DNA from: Casuarina equisetifolia
Lineage: Eukaryota > Streptophyta > Magnoliopsida > Fagales > Casuarinaceae
Reading direction: 5' to 3'
Assembly: GCA_028551475.1 (NCBI GenBank)
Contig: CM052362.1
Location: forward strand, 16,298,521-16,362,520
DNA length: 64,000 nucleotides
In this document: positions 49,221 to 61,700 of the stretch, one piece after another
Layout: each line of letters starts with the position of its first letter
Position numbering within the stretch: the stretch's first letter is position 1
The notes under the pieces: model-generated
Seen by the model: the letters and a program-made list of their open reading frames with translations, nothing else
The model's database searches: none
What the model was told of the DNA's origin: nothing
Made by a program: the position numbers and the translations under genes

Positions 49221-50274
49221 ATGGCGGTCACACATGCCGACCTTGAACCAAGCCCTCGGAGCACCGAGTTGGGCAGCAAAACCGGGGCTTCCCTCATGTT
49301 TTTGACAATTCTATGTGGCTTACTTTGCTTCATTCTTTGTCTCATTGCAGAAGCCACGCATTCTGAGGTACAACATGGAATAGATATTCTGGCTAATTAT
49401 GACATGAACAACCAACATTACTAGTGTAACATTTATCTTGGATTTCATTGCAGGTCACGTGGATGGAAACCGGAAATGACGAAAGTGATGGAAAGTATGA
49501 ATGTGTCTATAGTGGTAATGGGAAAACGCCATTGTTTTGTGCTGCTGCTGCATTTGTTGGACTAGCAATTGCTGTAGTGGTGAAACATACCTATATGTTG
49601 ATTGCAATAACCAAATCACCACCTTCTGTTTTAGTTGATTGGGACTCTGACTCTGCTATTGCCAAGTCCTTAACGTGGCAAGCCGGCTTTTTCTTTGTTA
49701 CAACTTGGTAACATTTCATTTTTTATCTCATTGCTTTTTCTTGTTCTTTGTCTCTGAAGCACACTCAAGTTTTAGGACAAACACATGTAATTTCACAAAT
49801 CCCACATTTGTTTTCCTTCCTACACCGTCGAAGATTAATTGCAGAACATGTAAGATCACTAAAAAACTTCATTCGGGTTGGTGCAGGATTTGTTTTTCCG
49901 TCGCAGAGATTTTGCTGTTGATCGGATTAAGTGTAGAGTCGGGCCATCTTAAAAACTGGAATCAGCCAAGACAAAGTTGCCTGGCTGTCCGAGAAGGTTT
50001 GTTCTCCGCTGCTGGAGTATTTTCACTAGCTACGATCTTATTCGCTGCTGGTCTGTACTTGACAGCCTTCCGTGCGCAAAAAGTATCACAAGAGCTAGAA
50101 AACGTGCGGCGTGAAATAATTGAAGCGTCCGCCCTCTACGCGTCTCCGCCGAGGTCACCCCCACACCGGCCGACAAGCGTTCCCAGGGAGAACCCCATCA
50201 CCACGGAGAATCAGACCCAGCAACCATTGTTTGTGTTTCCACAGGCTTTTAGCAAGCATTTGAATTTAGTATGA
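49221..50274 (+). CDS. Four-TM DUF1218 membrane protein (MWL-related family)
   Basis: Three exons (49221-49367, 49454-49707, 49887-50274) give 262 aa with consistent phases. Hydrophobic segments lie at roughly 24-45 (SLMFLTILCGLLCFILCLIA), 78-98, 128-160 and 180-202, the four-helix layout of DUF1218 proteins. A Cys-containing extracellular loop (GKYECVYSGNGKTPLFC) precedes helix two, as is typical of the family. The cytosolic tail is Pro/Ser/Thr-rich (SPPRSPPHRPTSVP). In Arabidopsis, DUF1218 members MWL-1 and MWL-2 affect secondary-wall lignin; the exact orthologue and biochemical role here are unknown. The start is the first ATG of the open frame, with no alternative nearby. Confidence 0.85.
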
Positions 50275-51159
50275 AGGAAGCAAAGGGTAGATTGTGCTCC
50301 TACCTAAGCTAAAGGCACAAAAGCAAGGTCTACGCCTGTGAAGGTAACATGGAGAAGCTATAGGGTCCCGATTACCAAATTGTAATTCATTTATTTTTGT
50401 AAATTAAGTAACTGCAAAGTTTCAAGAAACCTTTTTTTTTCTTCACCTTTTGCCCAATAAAGGTTCTCTTTATTGGAGGAAATTCTCCCATGTAATTATC
50501 ATACAAATCTAAGAAGTGCTTTTCAATTATACATCAATTGGTCTATAGGTTTTCACTTTGATCACTGATTATTTTCTGGGTTTCAAGTTCTTCTTCCATG
50601 GAAAAGCCCGGTGTTATACTTTATTCACAATCAAAGCATAACATAATTCACGACTTGAACCCTCCTACAACACACGTGAAAGCCCAACTTTCAAAACACA
50701 ACTTTTATTTGTGTTTTTCAATTATGAACCCATCACCTCGCAGCTTCAGCTTCGACCCAAAGTCCCCCAATTGAGACGTGAAGAGCCTCCCACAAATGAA
50801 AGGATCACAACCATTAAAAGGCAGAGAGTTGACCAATCGTTCATGATAAGATCAAAAAAGAAAATTAAAGTACCTCTGGTTTTCCCTTTTAGCTTCACTT
50901 CATCTTAAACGTCGCTGTCTTAATAGGCTTCCCAAAAACTGATCAAATAATATTTTGCACCAAAATATATTTTTTTTCACTTGAATAAGAGGAGCAGGTG
51001 TTAAAAAAAAAAAAAAAAAAAGGCAAATGAGAAAAAAATAGAAAAGGAGCGTATTTACGGAAAGGCCCTTGAATCGACCATCTTTAAGCGCTCTCGAAAA
51101 ATGGGAAAACTCAAATCCAAACACTTGGCTCCTGTCTACTGCTAGGGGTTCTGCTCTCT
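50275..51159. other. Spacer and importin-alpha promoter
   Basis: 3' flank of the DUF1218 gene, then AT-rich sequence with an A run near 51003-51020. No gene seen. Confidence 0.55.
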
Positions 51160-51168
51160 CTAGGGTTT
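51160..51168 (+). promoter_or_regulatory. Telo-box in importin-alpha leader
   Basis: CTAGGGTTT within a TC-rich stretch (ctctctctagggttttt), 129-137 bases before the ATG. This is the arrangement seen at the 5' end of many translation- and proliferation-related plant genes. Confidence 0.5.
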
Positions 51169-51296
51169 TTGTTCTTGCATCTCAATCTTTTACACAATCA
51201 CACGTATACTTATAGATAGCGTTGCATACATATAGACGCACTCTGCTACTTCAGGGGTTTCCGGACGATTGGAGCCTTCAGAAGCACTAAGCAACC

Positions 51297-54200
51297 ATGT
51301 CGCTCAGGCCAAACGAGAGAACAGAGGTTCGCCGGAACCGCTACAAGGTGTCAGTCGACGCCGATGAAGGCCGCCGGCGACGCGAGGACAACATGGTCGA
51401 GATCCGCAAGAGCAAGCGAGAGGAGAGCCTCCAAAAGAAGCGCCGCGAGGGTCTCCAGGCCCAGCAGTCCTTCTCGTCCACCCTTCTTACGTCGACCGTC
51501 GAAAAGAAGGTACAGAATCTAAACTGCAGGTTATTTGGGTTCTAACTCTTCATGATCTGTGGTATCTAGGGTTTACTGTTTGATCGTACTGATTTTGTAA
51601 CTAGATAGTTTAGGTTTGTAAGGTGGTGTTATGGAGGTGATAATGGGTGTTGATCAGTTTTGATTGACTGATTGATTGCGATACAGTTGGAGAGTCTTCC
51701 GTCGATGGTTGCTGGGGTTTGGTCGAACGACAGCAATTTGCAACTCGAGGCCACCACGCAGTTTCGAAAGCTGCTCTCAATTGGTAGTGGTTTGCTTTAT
51801 CGTTTAAGTTCTCCATAAGTCTGCTTTTAGCTGTGAAAAAGTTTAATGCGATGGTTGCCATTGGTGAAAATTTTGAATTACAGAAAGAAGCCCTCCAATT
51901 GAGGAAGTTATTCAATCTGGAGTTGTTCCTCGGTTTGTTGAGTTTCTTGTCAGGGAGGATTTTCCCCAACTTCAGGTTCCTGTTCAGTCCTTGTTGCTTC
52001 TTTTCGTTCAGATAAGAATCTCTTGGTTACCTTTGTGTTTTTATTTCTTTATTGAATTGCTTTTATTTTTTATTTCGTCTGTAGTTCGAGGCTGCTTGGG
52101 CTCTTACAAACATAGCATCTGGGACATCGGAGAATACAAAGGTGGTCATTGATCATGGAGCAGTTCCAATCTTTGTTAAGCTACTGGGTTCTCCCAGTGA
52201 TGATGTTCGGGAGCAGGTATAGATTAGAATCAAGACCCTAATTGTGGAAGGACATGTTGTATGTCATCTAAATTACTGCCATATAAAATGGAAAAGGATC
52301 GTTGGTCTCATCTCGAGCCTTTTCTGAATCTCTATATTGTAATGGCAGGCCGTGTGGGCATTGGGAAATGTTGCTGGGGATTCCCCTAGATGCCGAGATC
52401 TTGTTCTCAGCCATGGAGCCTTGGTTCCTTTACTGGGGCAGCTGAACGAGCATGCAAAGCTTTCAATGCTTAGAAATGCAACATGGACTCTGTCTAACTT
52501 CTGCAGAGGCAAGCCACAGCCTCCATTTGAACAGGTAGTTGTCCTTTACTGTTCACTGAATCCACTTGAACCATATATTTTTGGGGATCATCTTTTGGCG
52601 TTTTCTAACATACTAACTTGGATGGACAGGTGAGGCCAGCACTTCCTGCTCTTGAGCGTCTTGTGCATTCCAATGATGAAGAAGTCCTGACAGATGCCTG
52701 CTGGGCTCTCTCTTATCTTTCTGATGGCACAAATGACAAAATCCAAGCTGTTATTGAGGCAGGTGTCTGTGCCCGACTTATTCAGCTCCTACTGTGAGTG
52801 TGTTACCTTTTGTTGATTTCCGCATATCATCTTCTTTTCAATTATTTGCAAAGTGCCAACAAGCTTAAGAATTTTGTTTCAGACATCCATCCCCTTCAGT
52901 GCTCATCCCTGCCCTTCGCACAGCTGGAAATATTGTGACAGGAGATGATATTCAGACTCAGGTAAGAGCATTTTAATTCAGTTTCTTGCATTTAGATTAT
53001 TGGTTGGCTGAAACTTGTGATTTAGTCTTCAAAATACTGTTGCCATTACTTCTTGGTTTAAAATACTAAGTTTTCTTCTAAACAATGTGGCATTCTTCTT
53101 TTTCCATTTTGGTGAATGAGAAAATAAGTGCATCTTTTGATTCTTCTCCCGTGCTCCACCTTTTCCTGGAGTCATAGATATTTATATCACTGCCTAACTG
53201 TGTGAATAATGAATGACTAAACCCATTATGCTTGAACTAATACCAAAGGTGACGTGCATACTAAGCAAAACAAAGGTTGATTAATATGTGAATATTAATG
53301 GTTAAAGCTAAGTGCTACATTTGAAAGGAAAAGGGTAAAAGATAAAGAAAGCATAAATTCGCTGGCGTGGTAAAAATTGATTTGTTTTGAGGATTAAGGG
53401 GCGGATTTGAAAGTTGAGGTGAATTAGGTGGTTTATGATTAGTGTAGTTCTTTCCTCAAATAAATTGGATACAGTGGCTTGAAAAATGTAAAGACGCTCC
53501 TAAATTTAATTAGAGTAACAGCTGCACATAGTCTGAAGTTTGAGAATGGATTTCCTAAAAATGCCAATCTTAAAAAGAAAAGTCAGCTAAACAAATGCTG
53601 TCTTGAAATTATTCAAGTCGATAGAGATACTAAGTCAATAACTGAGGTTTCTCTACAAGCAGGATGTCACATAAATCTTGGAAATCATTGTCCCCTGTCA
53701 TGGTCAGGCAAACTGAAAAGCATATACAAGATAGAATTTAGTTTCTAAAATATCACACTATTTTTGCCAATATATGGTAAAAATGTGTATTCTTAGATTG
53801 TAGGTTTGAAGCTAACAGTTTCATAAATCTGCCAAAATTCAAGTTGAAGACTTAATTGAAGTTGTAAAGCCTCTAGTGCCATGGCGCAGCTGATTCAGTG
53901 AAGCTCTGCAAATTGTTGAATGGCTTCTCTCTAAATACTTTTAAGTGGAACTTTGATTTCATCTCAGAAAGTTTTTGAACGTGTGATGAGTTTAATAATA
54001 ATTTTAACCTTCTCTACATGACAAAGATTAGTCAAACATGCAGCACCAATTCTAGTGGCTTGTCAGAAAAACAAAGAGGAAAATATAACTATAAGAGTTT
54101 GTGGAAGAAAAACTATGTAGTGGCTGATTGATTGACGGAATCTGTCCCTCTGCTATTCCGCTAGCTCTCTCGCTCATTGGTTTGTGAGTCTGACTATAAT

Positions 54201-55309
54201 GATTATCTAGTCACCGCTCATGCAATTGCATTTGTTATTGGTTTGTCTATAGTTTTAATGTATAACTAATTCGCAGTGTATAATCAATCATGGTGCACTG
54301 CCATGCCTTTTGAGCCTGTTGACCCACAATCATAAAAAGAGCATCAAGAAAGAAGCTTGCTGGACTATTTCAAACATTACTGCTGGAAACAAGGAGCAGA
54401 TACAGGTAAACAAATACGTCCACAAGTTCACTCTTTTATGCAATGTCTAGGTGTGTGAATAGTTTGATCCCCATAATCAATAATTTGGAATATATCCCAA
54501 AGAACAGGACTACGGTAATTTTGACATGAATTCTCGAATGAAAATTTTGATTTTCTTGAGTTACCGAACCATCTTGTAAGTGCAGCACATTAAAAATCGT
54601 TGAATCTTTATCTGACAGCTTCTCTGTGCATCTTATATGTGCACCCTGTCAAGATTAGTTGTCTATATCGTTTCTTGTTGCTTAAGGAGTTGGGAATCGT
54701 TTAAATTGATCTCAACATAATGCAGGCTGTCGTTGAAGCTGGTCTTATTGGCCCCTTGGTCAATCTGCTTCAAAATGCTGAGTTTGATATAAAGAAAGAG
54801 GCAGCGTGGGCGATTTCAAATGCTACTTCGGGTGGTACTCATGAGCAAATCAAGTATGATCTTTTGCTTTCTTCTTTGCACCAATCATTTTGCTTTCAGT
54901 CCATGGATATCAAGACCAACTTTTCTTTTATGGTGATAGGTACCTGGTGAGTCAGGGCTGTATAAAGCCGTTGTGTGATCTTCTTGTATGCCCTGATGCA
55001 AGGATCGTCACTGTGTGTCTAGAAGGGCTAGAAAACATTCTGAGAGTTGGAGAAGCAGAGAAGAATTTGGGTAGCACTGGGGAAGTCAATTTATATGCCC
55101 AGATGATAGATGATGCCGAGGGATTAGAGAAGATTGAAAATCTACAGAGTCATGACAACAATGAAATCTATGAAAAAGCAGTCAAAATTCTTGAAACATT
55201 TTGGTTGGAGGAGGAAGATACATTACCTGCAGGTGACGGGTCTCAGCCTGGCTTTGGCTTTGGAGGGAATGAGGTTCAAGTTCCATCGGGTGGATTTAAC
55301 TTTAGCTAA
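51297..55309 (+). CDS. IMPA: Importin subunit alpha
   Basis: Ten exons give 529 aa: 51297-51509, 51687-51783, 51884-51975, 52085-52216, 52349-52534, 52630-52793, 52883-52961, 54277-54405, 54726-54853, 54940-55309. Importin-alpha binds nuclear localisation signals and links cargo to importin-beta for import through nuclear pores. The N-terminal ~75 residues form the basic IBB domain ([15 protein letters not shown], then [14 protein letters not shown]). Ten armadillo repeats follow, with the NLS-binding W/N array visible ([72 protein letters not shown]). The acidic C-terminus (EEEDTLPAG) and GFNFS ending match plant IMPA1/2-type proteins. Intron 7 is long (1315 bases) with no gene inside. The telo-box leader is typical. 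Which IMPA paralogue it is cannot be decided from this. Confidence 0.95.
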
Positions 55310-57131
55310 AGGTAGCATAGCCATTCATTTCGTTTTGATTTTAACATTTAGGATTTATGGTGCCGAAGAGAGGTTTACGTAGGTAGGAAGTTGAGTTATA
55401 CTAGGATTCTATTGCCTCATTTTCCTTGCAAATATTGTAGGGATTATTGTTGGATGGAGCAGAAGTTGATTCAAAGGATGGGAGGTATGTGTCATGTCAG
55501 GTCAGTTCAGGTCAGGTCAGGGCGCTTGCTGCGTCTCGTTTCAGTCTCGTCCTGTGTCCGTTGTCGTTGAAGTGGGCAGGGTGGCTCAAGTTATACTACA
55601 ATATTCAATAAAGAGGATGCAGGTTGGTTTAATTGTGGGCATGATGGCATAGTCAGATGTTCTTTAGTTTTTAAGCTGATACCATGGAATGCTGTGGATG
55701 CTGTCCCAAAAAGTTTTACGTCATTGGAAGAGCAGGACCCCCCAATGGATGTCCTGGTGGGTCTTTTTTTTTTTTTTTGTGGGGTGGGTTCTTGAACGAC
55801 TATTCAGTTGTTTCTTTTTGGGGGGGGGTCCTAGTCATTTCTTAGCATTTTCTACATAGCGTCCGGTTGTTTTGTCTTTGTTCGTTGGATACGGTATTCA
55901 TATATTCATTTTCCTGTCTGGGAGGAAGAGTTAATGGTATATTGGTGTTTTTTTATGTGACAATCATTTTCTTATGATTATTATAGTTACGAGGGGTTTG
56001 ATTGTGTATAGCAACAAAGATTATGCCACAAGTCTTTTGATTATGTGCAATAAACGCTGCTGCAAGTCGAGTAGGTCACTGAAGTTGCTCTGTCGTATAC
56101 ATAAATAGTACGCCCCTTTTGCAGAATCTGGGTTAAGCAGTCCAGGGGGGCGGTCTGATGAACGACCAATAGAGCAAAATTGTAGATTTGAAGCTTCAGG
56201 AAGCACAGAAGCTTCTAGGTCTGCTTAAACTAGTGAAGATCGAACAATCCTTAGAGGATTTGTTCTTTGTATATCGACTGGCAATGTTTAGCTCCTCTTA
56301 GTATACAAAGGATTTAACGTTTCTATATGACAAAACATCCACGGAAACGGATCCAATTAGCGCTATAAGCTGGAGCAAAGGGTTTGATAATTGGTTGAGA
56401 GGTTCATCCACATTTTCATCTCAATTGATGAAAGAATAGCCGTGGTCCTGGCATCTCCAGTTCACTAACTGGGAAGAGCAAGTGGAAAACTTTCTACGGA
56501 CTGTGAGGCTGTAATTATGAGTTGTTTATAACATCAATCATGAATGGTTTCATGTTTACGAGGGAATCACAATTAAATCCATGAATATAAATTGAAATTC
56601 TTGAAATCTGTTGGGAATGTTTTGCAGATTGCTGTGCTAATGATATGCATGATGCGGGCCTTCCCGAAGATCATTGTCAAACCCCCGGGGAGGTCCCAAA
56701 TGCCAAGGGATGTGGCTACCACGGTGGAGAATTATCAGCCCTCCTTTGTGACATTCAGGCTGTCCCGCTAATTTAAAGTAGGCTATTTCTACCAGCAGAT
56801 ACAACAGAGGATTTTTCCATATTTAGCTAACAATTCCAGCACCATTAGATGTATAAGTTTCCTACATGTTGTAAACCTAAGGTTTTTCTATTCTTTAGCC
56901 TTCTTTCATTATAAACACACGAAAATCATCTTCTTTTCCGTAGCCTCTTGTAATCAATTGAAGCAAGCTTTATCCAGTAATCTCATGTCAATATTCACAA
57001 ATTCATATGGTATTAGTGGTTACAAATTCTAAAACTTGAAAGCTGTAGTTTACCACCGCACCAATCCCTCCTATCGATCTTTGTAAAGGCTCTTTTTTTT
57101 TTCTTTGTTTTCTTTTTTTTTTTGGAAGGTT
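55310..57131. other. 3' flank of importin-alpha and spacer
   Basis: 3'UTR followed by a spacer without a supported gene. A GTCAG-type pentanucleotide repeat lies at 55491-55520. Confidence 0.55.
55491..55520. repeat. GTCAG pentanucleotide repeat
   Basis: gtca/tgtcag/gtcag/ttcag/gtcag/gtcag in the importin-alpha 3' flank, imperfect but clear. Confidence 0.7.
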
Positions 57132-57163
57132 GGGGGGTGGGGGGGGGGGGGGGGGGGGGGGGG
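57132..57163. repeat. Poly-G tract
   Basis: 32 bases, all G except one T at position 57138. A run this long is unusual in plant DNA and immediately precedes the mini-exon array, so it may mark a sequencing or assembly weak point. Confidence 0.85.
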
Positions 57164-57261
57164 ATAAACATTATTTTCTTACCCAGCAAATCTGGACCCA
57201 ATAAACATTATTTTTCTTTTTTAACTAATTGTTACAATGATTTTATCATAATTACATGCAA

Positions 57262-58417
57262 GATTTAACTCCCCTTTTGACTCCCGACCCAACCAACAAT
57301 CTAGACAATGCCCTAAAACCAAGGAAGGTAAAGATAAACATTATTTTTCTTTTTTAACTAATTGTCACATTGATTTTATCATAACTACATGCAGGACTTG
57401 ACTCCCCTTTTGACTCTAGACCCAACCAACAATCTAGACAATACCTCAGAACCAACGAAGGTAAAGATAAACATTATTTTTCTTTTTTAACTAATTGTCA
57501 CACTAATTTTATCATAACTACATGCAGGACTTGACTCCCTTTTGACTCTAGACCCAACTAACAATCTGAACAATGCCTCAGAACCAACAAAGGTAAAGAT
57601 AAATATTATTTTTCTTTTTTAACTAATTGTCACACTGATTTTATCATAACTACATGTAGGACTTCACTCCCTTTTTGACTCCAGACCCAACCAATGATCT
57701 GGACAATGTCCCAGAACCAACAAAGGTAAAGATAAACATTATTTTTCTTTTTTAACTAATTGTCACACTAATTTTATCATAACTACATGCAGGACTTGAC
57801 TTCCCCTTTAACTCCAGACCCAACCAACAATTTGGTCACTACTCTAGACCAAACTAAGGTTAACAATCAGAACCCAATGGTTTTGAGGAGTAGGGGCCGC
57901 CTAACCTTGCTTTGGAACCTATTGTTGTTTAATCTGGGGCTTAAGCAGAAGGTCAACAATCTGGACCCAACAAAGGTAAGGATAAACATTTTTTTTTAAA
58001 CTTAATTGTCACACTTATGTTATCAATATTTTTCTTTTTTAACTTAATTGTCACACTGATTTTATCATAATTTCTTTTAACTTAATTGTCACATTGATTT
58101 TATCATAGCTACATGCAAGACTTGACTCCTCTTTTGACTCCATACCTAACCAAAAATCTAGACAATGCCCCAGAACCAAAGAAGGCAAAGATAAAACATT
58201 ATTTTTCTTTTTTAACTAATTGTCACACTGATTTTATCATAACTACATGTAGGACTTGACTCCCCTTTTAACTCAATACCCAACCAACAATTTGGTCATT
58301 GCTCCAGACCCAACTAAGGTCAACAATCTGGACCTAACAAAGGTAAAGACAAACATTAATTATCTTGTTTAACTTAATTGTCACACTGATTTTATCATTA
58401 ACTACATGCAGGACATG
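57262..58417 (+). CDS. Tandem mini-exon array of an unidentified gene
   Basis: A 133-bp unit repeats, each unit made of a 66-nt exon-like part and a 67-nt intron-like part. Exon-like blocks: 57262-57327, 57395-57460, 57528-57592, 57660-57725, 57793-57975 (extended), 58119-58184, 58253-58342 (90 nt), then the first bases of the last exon at 58412. Donors are mostly aag|gtaaag (one is gcaaag) and acceptors catgcag or catgtag (two are catgcaa). All blocks except 57528-57592 are multiples of three in phase 0 and open. They encode a 22-residue unit of the form DLTPLLTPDPTNNLDN..EPTK. Block 57528-57592 lost one C and would frameshift. The long block 57793-57975 adds a basic/hydrophobic segment (RSRGRLTLLWNLLLFNLG). 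The gene's 5' end is not visible and I recognise no family. It could be a live repeat-protein gene or a decaying one. Confidence 0.5.
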
Positions 58418-58422
58418 AATCC

Positions 58423-58643
58423 TTTTAGAGAGTGAGAGTCAACATAAATTCTGGAATAAAACATCTTTTCTTAAGAACAAAAATATATGGTTTTCTCTAC
58501 ATACATTTGGGATACATAAGAGGAAGATTAATAAAGTAACCTAATACCAGAAGGCTAACCTATTGGGCCAAGGCCATATATGTACAAAACCTTGGCCCAA
58601 TGGGTAATGACAATGTATACAATGTAATATTATTTTCTCAACA
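58423..58643 (-). repeat. 3' LTR of the copia element
   Basis: Matches 62195-62415 over 221 bases. On the minus strand it begins TGTTGAGAAA. The outer end is CTCTCTAAAA rather than the usual CA. Confidence 0.92.
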
Positions 58644-58655
58644 TCCCCCCTCAAG
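58644..58655 (-). other. Polypurine tract
   Basis: CTTGAGGGGGGA on the minus strand directly before the 3' LTR, the plus-strand primer of copia elements. Confidence 0.85.
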
Positions 58656-60366
58656 CTGGTGCTTTATACAAGTCAAACATTCTCAGCTTACTAAGGAGAA
58701 AATAATGTTGTTGAATGCCCAAAGCCTTTGTCAAGAGGTCTGTAGGTTGTTGCTTAGTCGAAACATGAGCTATTCTAATGATACCTCGTGCGATTTTTTC
58801 TCGTATGAAGTGACAATTGACTTCAATATGTTTACTTTTTTCATTCACAACAGGATTAGTGGCAATCTTCATGGCTGATTCATTGTCACAAAAAAGGGCA
58901 ACTGGTCTCAAAGACTTAACTTGCAAGTCATCTAATAGTCCTAGTAGCCAAATAATTTCACATGAAGTAAAGGCCATGGCTCGGTATTCTGCTTCAGTTG
59001 AGGATCGAGAGACAGTACCTTGTTTCTTGCATTTCCAAGAGATTAAGGATTCTCCGAGTTTAACACAAAAACCTGTGACAGACCTTCTACTCATTTTGCA
59101 CCTTACATAATTGGAATCACAAAAGGCATGTAAGTCAAGTTTGTTACTTGTCTTCATTAGTAGACCCATACCAGGGGAGTTCTTAATGTACCTAACAACA
59201 CGAAAAGTAGCTTCTTGGTGAGACCGTTTAAAAGCATGCATGAATTGACTTAAAATTTGGATGGCATAGCTAATGTCAGGCCTGGTCATAGTGAGATATA
59301 TTAATCTCCCAATCAATCGCTTAAATCCTATAACATCTGTAAGTAATGGATCATCCTTTTCTTTCATCTTGTCAAGGGCTACGAGGCCTACATCATAATC
59401 CTCAAAAGTATGATCGAGGTTTTGTTCCATGGGAGTCTCTGCAAACTTACACCTAGAAAGTCCACACTCTGAAATGAGCTCCAATGCATACTTTCTTTGA
59501 TTTAAAACAATACCGGATTTAGATCTGGCAAACTCAATTCCAAGAAAATACTTTACTAGACCAAGGTCTTTAATTTGAAACTTAGAGTGCAGGTACTTCT
59601 TGAACTCAAGGATAGATAGCTCATCTCCCCCTGTAATGATAATGTCATCAACATAAATGAATACAATGAGAATGCCCTTACCAATCTGTTTAATAAATAA
59701 AAAGGTATCATGATAAGATTGATGAAAGCCAATGTCAATGAAGGCTTCATAGAACTTGTGGAACCATTGCCTTGATGCTTGTTTTAAGCCATATAAAGAT
59801 TTCTTCAAGCGACAAACTTTCTTGCCCCCTCTGTTATAAATACCTTCAGGAATCCTCATGTAAACTTCTTCATCTAAGTCTCCTTGGAGAAAAGCATTAT
59901 GGACATCCATTTGATGTAGTTCCCAATGATGAATGCAAGCAAGGGTTACCAAGATACGCACAGTGATCATTTTGCCCATTGGGACAAAGGTCTCCAAGTA
60001 ATCAATTCTTTCTTTTTGGCTATACCCTTTTACCACAAATCGTGTTTTATATCTTTCTATACTCCCATCAGCTTTATGTTTGATTTTGTAAACCCATTTG
60101 CAACCAATGGGTCGTCTCCCTGCAGGCAAAGTAACTAGATCCCATGTATGGTTAGACTCTAAAGCCTTAATCTCCTCAGCCATGGCATAACACCATTTAG
60201 GATCATGTATAGCCTCCTGATATGTGGAAGGCTCACTAATAGCGGAGATAGATGCAATGAAATGATGGGGTGTAGGAGAGAGGCGATGATATGATATGAC
60301 ATGGGATAGAGAATGAGGGGTAGTGGGTATGGTAGGATAAACATATTGTCCTACATTCATGAGCAC
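58651..60366 (-). CDS. copia reverse transcriptase / RNase H
   Basis: A 571-codon open frame without internal stops. The RT part contains GCKWVYKIK, the DVHNAFLQGDL block and the catalytic YVDDI. The RNase H part contains the FCDSNYVRC, SSTEAEYRA and CDNESA blocks and ends with the usual copia tail (QPTDLLTKAL). The frame starts abruptly in the linker before RT: the integrase that should precede it is absent, with the deletion junction near 60365-60380. Codon integrity agrees with a recent insertion. Confidence 0.9.
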   Translation of the reverse strand: MLMNVGQYVYPTIPTTPHSLSHVISYHRLSPTPHHFIASISAISEPSTYQEAIHDPKWCYAMAEEIKALESNHTWDLVTLPAGRRPIGCKWVYKIKHKADGSIERYKTRFVVKGYSQKERIDYLETFVPMGKMITVRILVTLACIHHWELHQMDVHNAFLQGDLDEEVYMRIPEGIYNRGGKKVCRLKKSLYGLKQASRQWFHKFYEAFIDIGFHQSYHDTFLFIKQIGKGILIVFIYVDDIIITGGDELSILEFKKYLHSKFQIKDLGLVKYFLGIEFARSKSGIVLNQRKYALELISECGLSRCKFAETPMEQNLDHTFEDYDVGLVALDKMKEKDDPLLTDVIGFKRLIGRLIYLTMTRPDISYAIQILSQFMHAFKRSHQEATFRVVRYIKNSPGMGLLMKTSNKLDLHAFCDSNYVRCKMSRRSVTGFCVKLGESLISWKCKKQGTVSRSSTEAEYRAMAFTSCEIIWLLGLLDDLQVKSLRPVALFCDNESAMKIATNPVVNEKSKHIEVNCHFIREKIARGIIRIAHVSTKQQPTDLLTKALGIQQHYFLLSKLRMFDLYKAPA

Positions 60367-60374
60367 ATGTTTGA

Positions 60375-61700
60375 GGAGACATTAGACAATTAAAATCACC
60401 AGTAATGTGATCACTAGCACCTGTATCTAAAATCCAAACTGAGGAAGGTGTAGATGGTATACCTGCCATGTTGGCACTAGCACTGGTAGTGACATTGTTG
60501 TTGATAAAGGTCACAATCTGCTCAAGTTGCTCCTTAGTGAAGCCAGAGGGCACAGGTGAATATGTCTCATTAGAACCAACAACATGGGCAATCATAGATG
60601 GATTCTCCTCCTTCCCTTTGCTTTTCAACGGGTACCCAACAATCTTATAGCACTTTTCTGATTTATGCCCATGTCGTCCACAATGTAAATACTTTACAAG
60701 TTGAAAACAATCATCTTTCTTATGCCCATGTTTCTTGCAAAAGCTACAAACATGCTTTTTTTATGCATTTTTAGGAGCTATAACTGCTGCAGCAGTTGAC
60801 TGGCCAATGATATCAATGGGTGTGGTGTCTTCCAAGGCATGTGATAAGGTGTTTCTTATTTGCATTGGGTTTATGATTAGCCCTGACTTGACAGCAAAAG
60901 CAAGGGCTTTAGCCTTTTGAAAATCACCAGCAAGTTTCCTAGTGGCTTCCTCCTCCCGAACCATGGTAATTGTGTCCTCAAGAGATGGAAGTGGCCGCAA
61001 GTTAAAAATCTGAGAACGAATAGCTGAATATGAGGCATTGAGGCCAAAAAGAAACTCAACCACTTGGTCTTCTTCTTCATACTCACGAAAAGAGTCAAGC
61101 TTCACCAAGTCAGGATGACGAATGACAACATAGCTATGTAATTGATCCCATAATTTTTCACGACGATTGACATACTCATCGATACTTTCATCCAATTGAA
61201 CACATAAACTTATGTCCCTTTTAACAGAGATAATCTCCTTACTCCTTATCTTATCAAACTTAGATGTAAGTTTCTGCCAAACATCACGAGCTGTTGTCGC
61301 ATAGGTGAACCGACGATATAAGTTTGGTGATAAGGATGTGAGAAGCCAAGAGAGAACGAGGGCATTACACCGCTCCTAATGAGGCCGTAGGGGAGAATCA
61401 AGATGAGGTGTTGGTACAGTTCTGTCAACAATTGCAAGTTTATTCTTCCTAAGCAATGCAATGCGTATGTCCCGAGACCAACAAGCAAAATTTTCAGCAC
61501 CAAGCAATTTTTCAAGAACAAGCAAAGCACCAGGAGGTTCATTGGCACTTATATAAAGGGGGTCATGCTTAGTCACTGAACCCACAATAGGGGTAGAAGG
61601 ACTATTAGGTGGTGAAGGAGAACAGTTTCGAGTGTTCTTCTTTGTTTTCCACCAGCCATGGAGAGAAAATAAAAATTGTAGCACACGAACAGAAAAGTCC
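60375..61700 (-). pseudogene. copia gag and protease start, interrupted
   Basis: Minus-strand gag begins upstream of the KHDPLYISANEPPG block (near 61550). It continues through LLGAENFACWSRDI, a UBN2-type core (DEYVNRREKLWDQL) and a CCHC knuckle (CSFCKKHGHKKDDC). It then reaches the protease active-site region (ILDTGASDHITG, near 60420). In-frame stops occur at 61376-61378 (TAG) and 60761-60763 (TAA). The frame is lost just after the protease start at the deletion junction. The start codon is uncertain. Confidence 0.8.
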
